Source of the DNA: Candidatus Bipolaricaulota bacterium
Lineage (GTDB): Bacteria > Bipolaricaulota > Bipolaricaulia > RBG-16-55-9 > DRXL01
NCBI GenBank assembly: GCA_023512665.1
Contig: JAILZC010000021.1
Coordinates: 1 to 8,972 of the forward strand
Reading direction: 5' to 3'
Length of the DNA stretch: 8,972 nucleotides
Shown: piece by piece, positions 6,307 through 8,972 of the stretch
Numbering within the stretch: position 1 is the first letter of the stretch
Layout: the number at the start of each line of letters is the position of its first letter
The notes under the pieces: generated by a model
The model's database searches: none
Seen by the model: only the letters and a program-made list of their open reading frames with translations
What the model was told of the DNA's origin: nothing
Program-made: the position numbers and the translations under genes

Positions 6307-7080
6307 ATGCGCATCTGGGATATCCACCCGGGGTACCTCAATCGCACCAGCTTGCTTGGCGAGCATAGAGAACTCCACGCCCTGGTCTCGATCTGCATTC
6401 ATCAGAAGAGGGGCTACGCGCACCATCCTGAGACGCTGCGCTGGAGAGATTTTTTGCAATCTTTAGCCGTGCGCCACGAGATTCTTGTTGCCGAGATGGA
6501 GCTGCGTAGCTATAAGCATCACTCGCCCGTAGAAATAGTTCCAGATCATACATCTTGGCCCACGCGCTACGTAGACCCTCCGGCACGCCAGTTTGAGTTG
6601 CTCCGAGAAAAGTATCGCACCAAAGAGTCGGGGCGCATCCCGCTGCCGCGCTCGGTACAACAGCTGTGGGCTCAGCATAAGTATTCTGTCTTAGCTCGCG
6701 ATCCCAAGATCTATCGAGAGCTCAGGCGGCAGGTCGCTGACTCGCGCCCCGAAGACTTTGCGCAGCTCTCCCAAGAGCTCGTAGAGCTGTTGCGCACCCC
6801 TCCCACGAACGAGGGCCTACGCAACGCCATCGAGCACATGTGGGGCTATGTCTCTGACTATGCTCCTCCAGCCCAACGTCGCCAGGCTACGCAAAACATT
6901 GCTACTACGCTGGCTTTCATCCAACAGTTGGCGTATGCCCATCGCGTCACATATTTGTTGCATTCGACGGCGCTGAGCGAGCTGACAATCTGGCTGAAGC
7001 ACTCCTCAGGAGGTGCCTTGCGGTATGTCGAAAATTTACAGACTCAGAAGCGAACAGATCGTCCCCGCAGATCTCGATAG
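6307..7080 (+). CDS. Pyrimidine-dimer glycosylase-like domain fused to DUF1722
   Basis: The 257-aa product has two parts. Residues 1-110 begin MRIWDIHPGYLNR, then GEHRELHA (18-25) and YKHHSPV (69-75), matching the bacterial pyrimidine dimer DNA glycosylase/endonuclease V family (PF03013). That family cuts UV-damaged DNA through base removal and strand nicking. Arg21-Glu22 align with the catalytic Arg-Glu pair of T4 endonuclease V. Residues 117-235 start LWAQHKYSVLARDPKIYREL and resemble DUF1722 of YbgA, a domain often next to or fused with photolyases. The T4 enzyme uses the amino group of Thr2, exposed by Met removal; here residue 2 is Arg, so Met should stay and the chemistry may differ. 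It has no clear ribosome binding site and sits 6 bp after the HEAT gene. The C-terminus is basic (RTDRPRRSR) and runs 56 bp into the SRPBCC gene. Confidence 0.78.
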   Translation: MRIWDIHPGYLNRTSLLGEHRELHALVSICIHQKRGYAHHPETLRWRDFLQSLAVRHEILVAEMELRSYKHHSPVEIVPDHTSWPTRYVDPPARQFELLREKYRTKESGRIPLPRSVQQLWAQHKYSVLARDPKIYRELRRQVADSRPEDFAQLSQELVELLRTPPTNEGLRNAIEHMWGYVSDYAPPAQRRQATQNIATTLAFIQQLAYAHRVTYLLHSTALSELTIWLKHSSGGALRYVENLQTQKRTDRPRRSR

Positions 7081-7501
7081 CGTGTGGGAGTTCTTCGCCA
7101 CCCCGCGCAATCTCAATCTCTTGACGCCCCCAGAGATGCACTTTGAGATCTTATACGGAGACGATGAGCCCATGCACGAAGGGCAGATCATCGAGTATCG
7201 CATCCAGCTTGTGCCTAAAATAAGAGTGTCCTGGCTTACGGAGATCACGTATGTAGAGCCTAAGAGACGTTTCATTGACGAACAGCGTCTGGGGCCGTAT
7301 AGGCTCTGGCACCATGAGCATCGTTTTGTCCCTATAGAAGGGGGTGCGAAGATCGAAGATCGCGTCATCTATGCCCTTCCGCTAGGCCCCTTGGGGGATC
7401 TCGCTCATGCTCTGTGGGTGCGCCGCAGGCTGAACTATATCTTCGATTTTCGGCGTCAAGTCATTGCAGAGATCTTCGGGACATCGCGTTCTTCCAAGTG
7501 A
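7025..7501 (+). CDS. SRPBCC-superfamily ligand-binding protein
   Basis: This 158-aa protein has a polyketide-cyclase/START-like fold pattern. A first strand (SKIYRLRSEQIV) is followed by the helical segment DLDSVWEFFATPRNLNLLTP (residues 16-35) typical of SRPBCC proteins such as COG4276. A run of strands follows (HFEILYG, QIIEYRIQLVP, VSWLTEITYVEP, RFIDEQRLGPYRLWHHEHRF), then the final long helix near 130-155. No lid or catalytic motif can be named. The ATG at 7025 is preferred over the GTG at 7013 because the GTG lies inside the AGGAGGTG ribosome binding site (core 7008-7013). Its 5' end overlaps the DUF1722 gene by 56 bp in another frame. COG4276 proteins commonly neighbour photolyase or DUF1722 genes. 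The ligand is unknown. Confidence 0.82.
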   Translation: MSKIYRLRSEQIVPADLDSVWEFFATPRNLNLLTPPEMHFEILYGDDEPMHEGQIIEYRIQLVPKIRVSWLTEITYVEPKRRFIDEQRLGPYRLWHHEHRFVPIEGGAKIEDRVIYALPLGPLGDLAHALWVRRRLNYIFDFRRQVIAEIFGTSRSSK

Positions 7502-7548
7502 ACCGTTCTTGCTCGGATTGCGCACACGCTTCTCGCGCGGCCCTCGAC

Positions 7549-7578
7549 TTGACAACGGCCCCAACGAGCTGCTTTACT
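7549..7578 (+). promoter_or_regulatory. Possible promoter directly upstream of the P-loop kinase gene
   Basis: TTGACA at 7549-7554 matches the -35 consensus exactly. It is followed after an 18-nt spacer by TTTACT (7573-7578), a 4/6 match to -10. The start point would then fall about 7 nt downstream, at or next to the ATG at 7586. That would give a leaderless message and would fit the absence of a Shine-Dalgarno sequence before that gene. The -10 is weak, so the call is tentative. Confidence 0.4.
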
Positions 7579-7585
7579 ACCCCCA

Positions 7586-8173
7586 ATGATCCGATGGCGC
7601 GAACTCTTTCAAGAGCTGCCGGAGCCGTGGCTGGTGATGGTCTGCGGGCTGGTGGGCGTGGGCAAGACGACGATCGCCCGCCAGATCGCGTCTGAGCTCC
7701 GGGCACGGTATTTGGGCACTGATAGAGCGGGCTATCGGATCTTCGGCGAGAGACGCTCCTACGATGACGAGTACTATCACCGAGTATACGAGTATATGAT
7801 CGCGCGAGCGCATCGCGCTTTCAGTAGAGATCGTCATGTCGTGTTGGACGGGACGTTCTTGCGCCGCGAGACGCGCCAGAGATTCTTCGCAGAGTTTCGA
7901 GAAAAAGCTTCGCCGTGGCTCGTCTATGTGACGTGTCCTGAAGAGATCGTGAGAGCGCGTCTAGAAGCGCGGCGTGCTGTGCCCCTGAGTCAGCGCGGGT
8001 ACTCCGACGGGCGCTATGAGATCTACCAAGCAATGAAGCAGAAACTTGCTGATGGTTGGAGCGATCCGCGGACAGAAAAGATTTCGTTCGTCACGGTGGA
8101 CACGGGAGGGACACAGCCAAGGTTGATCGAGAGCATGTGTTTAAGCCCAGCTTCTGTTGGCGATGATCATTGA
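7586..8173 (+). CDS. P-loop kinase, COG0645/AAA_33 type
   Basis: This 195-aa protein has a Walker A GLVGVGKTT at residues 21-29 and a Walker-B-like VVLDGTF (85-91). The segment SYDDEYYHRVYEYMIARA before it and the lid region with arginines (VRARLEARRAVPLSQRGY) match the predicted kinase family COG0645, PF13671 AAA_33. Relatives phosphorylate small molecules or nucleic acid ends, and some are fused to aminoglycoside phosphotransferase-like domains. Here the kinase stands alone and no substrate can be assigned. Start: ATG 7586, 84 nt after the SRPBCC stop, has no Shine-Dalgarno sequence; a later in-frame ATG (Met18) would cut into the strand leading to the P-loop and is unlikely. The last residues (about 180-195) do not look conserved. 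Location next to a dimer-glycosylase gene hints at, but does not prove, a DNA or nucleotide-linked role. Confidence 0.82.
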   Translation: MIRWRELFQELPEPWLVMVCGLVGVGKTTIARQIASELRARYLGTDRAGYRIFGERRSYDDEYYHRVYEYMIARAHRAFSRDRHVVLDGTFLRRETRQRFFAEFREKASPWLVYVTCPEEIVRARLEARRAVPLSQRGYSDGRYEIYQAMKQKLADGWSDPRTEKISFVTVDTGGTQPRLIESMCLSPASVGDDH

Positions 8174-8184
8174 ACCTACGACTT

Positions 8185-8227
8185 TTGGTGCTTGCTGGAG
8201 CGAGATCGCCGACGAGCAGCAAGCCAA
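8185..8227. repeat. Inverted repeat downstream of the P-loop kinase gene
   Basis: GCTTGCTG (8190-8197) and CAGCAAGC (8217-8224) are perfect inverted complements separated by 19 nt. A further TTG/CAA pair at 8185-8187 and 8225-8227 can close below a 2-nt bulge. No T-run follows on the plus strand, so it is not a canonical intrinsic terminator. It lies between the kinase stop codon and the insertion-sequence remnant and could be a processing hairpin or a fossil terminator. Confidence 0.4.
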
Positions 8228-8253
8228 TCAGACTGTCGAAGCGCGAATTCAAA

Positions 8254-8735
8254 CTAGGGCGTGTTTGCCAACTCTGCTCCATGCAGTAGGGCATGAGTAG
8301 AGGAGATTTGACTAATGAACAGTGGGAGCAGCTCCAACCCTGGCTCCCGCCGCAAAAGCTTAGGACCGGTTCGACCGCTGGTGCAAGTTCGGTGTATGGG
8401 ATCGCCTCTGGGCCGCTGTGCAGCAGCAGGCCGATGCCGCCGGCCAGATCGCCTGGGCGGTGCAGGATGGCACCCGAGCGCATCAGCACGCCGCAAGGGC
8501 AGCAGGGGGACCCCGAAGCGGAAGCGCTAGGCCGCAGCCAAGGGGGCTTCAGCACCAAGGTGCATCTGCGCGCGGAAGGGGATGGTAAACTGATGACGTT
8601 GCCGCCGGTCAGCGAAAGGAGAACGAAGGTCGCCAGGGCCCTTTCGATCGGTGTATCTATCGCCAACGGAATCGGGTGGAGCGCCTGGTCAATCGCTTGA
8701 AGCAGTTCCGTCGCCTCGCAACTTTCCGGACCCGG
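8254..8735 (+). mobile_element. Decayed IS5-family insertion sequence remnant
   Basis: The interval is filled by fragments of an IS5-family transposase in alternating frames. A GGGCGTGTTTGCC stretch at 8257-8269, just after CTAG (8254-8257), looks like the left terminal repeat of related elements. IS5-group elements often target CTAG-like or TA sites, so this boundary is plausible but uncertain. No matching right terminal repeat could be found. A CTAG also occurs at 8784-8787 but is not preceded by an inverted copy of the left end, so the right boundary is only where transposase similarity stops. About 430 bp of transposase sequence remain, versus roughly 800 bp in intact relatives. Confidence 0.65.
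8293..8723 (+). pseudogene. IS5-family transposase, deleted and frameshifted
   Basis: The N-terminal motif MSRGDLTNEQWEQLQPWLPP starts at 8293. Around 8366 an internal deletion joins it to RFDRWCKFGVWDRLWAAVQ in another frame, continuing to DGTRAHQHAARAAGG. A one-base change in the G-run at 8505-8509 shifts back to GDPEAEALGRSQGGFSTKVH (ending near 8590). Another shift at about 8598 gives AAGQRKE, followed by a large deletion to FDRCIYRQRNRVERLVNRLK, ending RRLAT at 8723. The second catalytic Asp region and the C-terminal helix are missing; the region holding the final catalytic Glu (RNRVERL) remains. The plus-strand frame 8293-8700 is therefore not one functional protein. The element cannot transpose on its own. 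Confidence 0.88.
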
Positions 8736-8875
8736 CAAGAGACTGAAACTCCCTCCCGACTGAGCGTCTGCCAGGGCTTCTACCTAGGGAAGGCTTATAT
8801 GTCCCTGGACAGGGGGCTTGAGGAAGTGTTGCTTTCTTCCCCTGCCTCCAGCTAAAGTATAAGTGAGGTGATCCT

Positions 8876-8972
8876 ATGGAGCTGAAGATCGTCACCATCG
8901 AAAAACCCGCGGACGTCAACTTTATCTTGGGGCAGTCGCATTTTATAAAGACCGTCGAGGACATGCACGAGG
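8876..8972 (+). CDS. Adenosine-specific kinase-like protein, 5' end only
   Basis: An ATG at 8876 follows GAGGTGATC (8865-8873), an extended match to the 16S anti-Shine-Dalgarno. It opens a frame to the window edge, with 32 complete codons reading MELKIVTIEKPADVNFILGQ and then SHFIKTVEDMHE. This closely resembles the start of the adenosine-specific kinase family (PF04008), small proteins of about 160 aa known mostly from archaea and thermophilic bacteria. In the family the N-terminal GQSHFIKTVEDL segment is strongly conserved, so the identification is good despite truncation, but the active-site region lies outside the window. The IS5 remnant lies directly upstream, and no confident promoter is visible between them, so its original promoter may have been displaced by the insertion. 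Confidence 0.8.
   Translation, partial: MELKIVTIEKPADVNFILGQSHFIKTVEDMHE

Noticed and set aside
8293..8700. Single intact 135-aa protein
   Set aside because: Its middle and end match transposase only in other frames; it is a frameshifted transposase fossil, not a gene.
8091..8738. 215-aa minus-strand open frame across the kinase end and IS remnant
   Set aside because: It spans two unrelated plus-strand features, including demonstrable transposase fragments, so it is a chance frame.
8800..8814. Short overlapping palindromes around TGTCCCTGGACAGGG as operator of the last gene
   Set aside because: The arms are only 5 bp and no promoter is recognisable nearby, so chance cannot be excluded.
8853..8863. 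TAAAGT or TATAAG as -10 box of the adenosine-specific kinase-like gene
   Set aside because: A start from either would fall in or just before the ribosome binding site, and no good -35 lies at 16-18 nt.

Overview
This 8972-bp window is moderately GC-rich bacterial DNA that is almost entirely coding on the plus strand. Genes are tightly packed, overlapping or separated by 6 to 20 bp, with AAGGAGG-type ribosome binding sites and sigma70-like promoters. The last gene starts like an adenosine-specific kinase, a family best known from archaea and thermophilic or deep-branching bacteria. The PadR regulator, MacB/FtsX-type transporter, LolA-like protein and GC-rich base composition fit a deep-branching thermophile, perhaps a Bipolaricaulota (OP1/Acetothermia)-like lineage. 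That placement is a low-confidence inference; nothing in the window proves it.

Left region (1-230): the 5' end of a minus-strand gene of unknown function faces a PadR-family repressor gene. Each has its own recognisable promoter, and the two -35 boxes flank a 30-bp inverted repeat. A second, 48-bp concentric dyad covers the -10 box and start codon of the PadR gene and is a likely autoregulatory operator.

Transport operon (227-6300): PadR regulator, ABC ATPase (MacB/LolD type), two paralogous FtsX-type permeases, a signal-peptide-bearing LolA-like protein, and a signal-peptide-bearing HEAT-repeat protein. Together they look like a self-repressed envelope system. The ATPase and the permease pair would act on a lipid, lipoprotein or hydrophobic substrate, the LolA-like protein would act as an extracytoplasmic carrier, and the HEAT solenoid as a scaffold.

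Repair-flavoured genes (6307-8173): a pyrimidine-dimer glycosylase-like domain fused to DUF1722 (YbgA type) begins 6 bp after the HEAT gene. An SRPBCC-fold protein overlaps its 3' end by 56 bp. A P-loop kinase of the COG0645/AAA_33 type follows, with its own possible promoter placing the transcription start almost on the ATG. DUF1722 and SRPBCC proteins are known neighbours of photolyases, so a UV-damage role is plausible, but no photolyase is present here.

Right end (8174-8972): a short non-coding stretch with an 8-bp-stem hairpin, then a badly decayed IS5-family insertion sequence whose transposase carries deletions and frame changes. The window ends in the first 32 codons of the adenosine-specific kinase-like gene. 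I see no tRNA, rRNA, CRISPR array or convincing rho-independent terminator.
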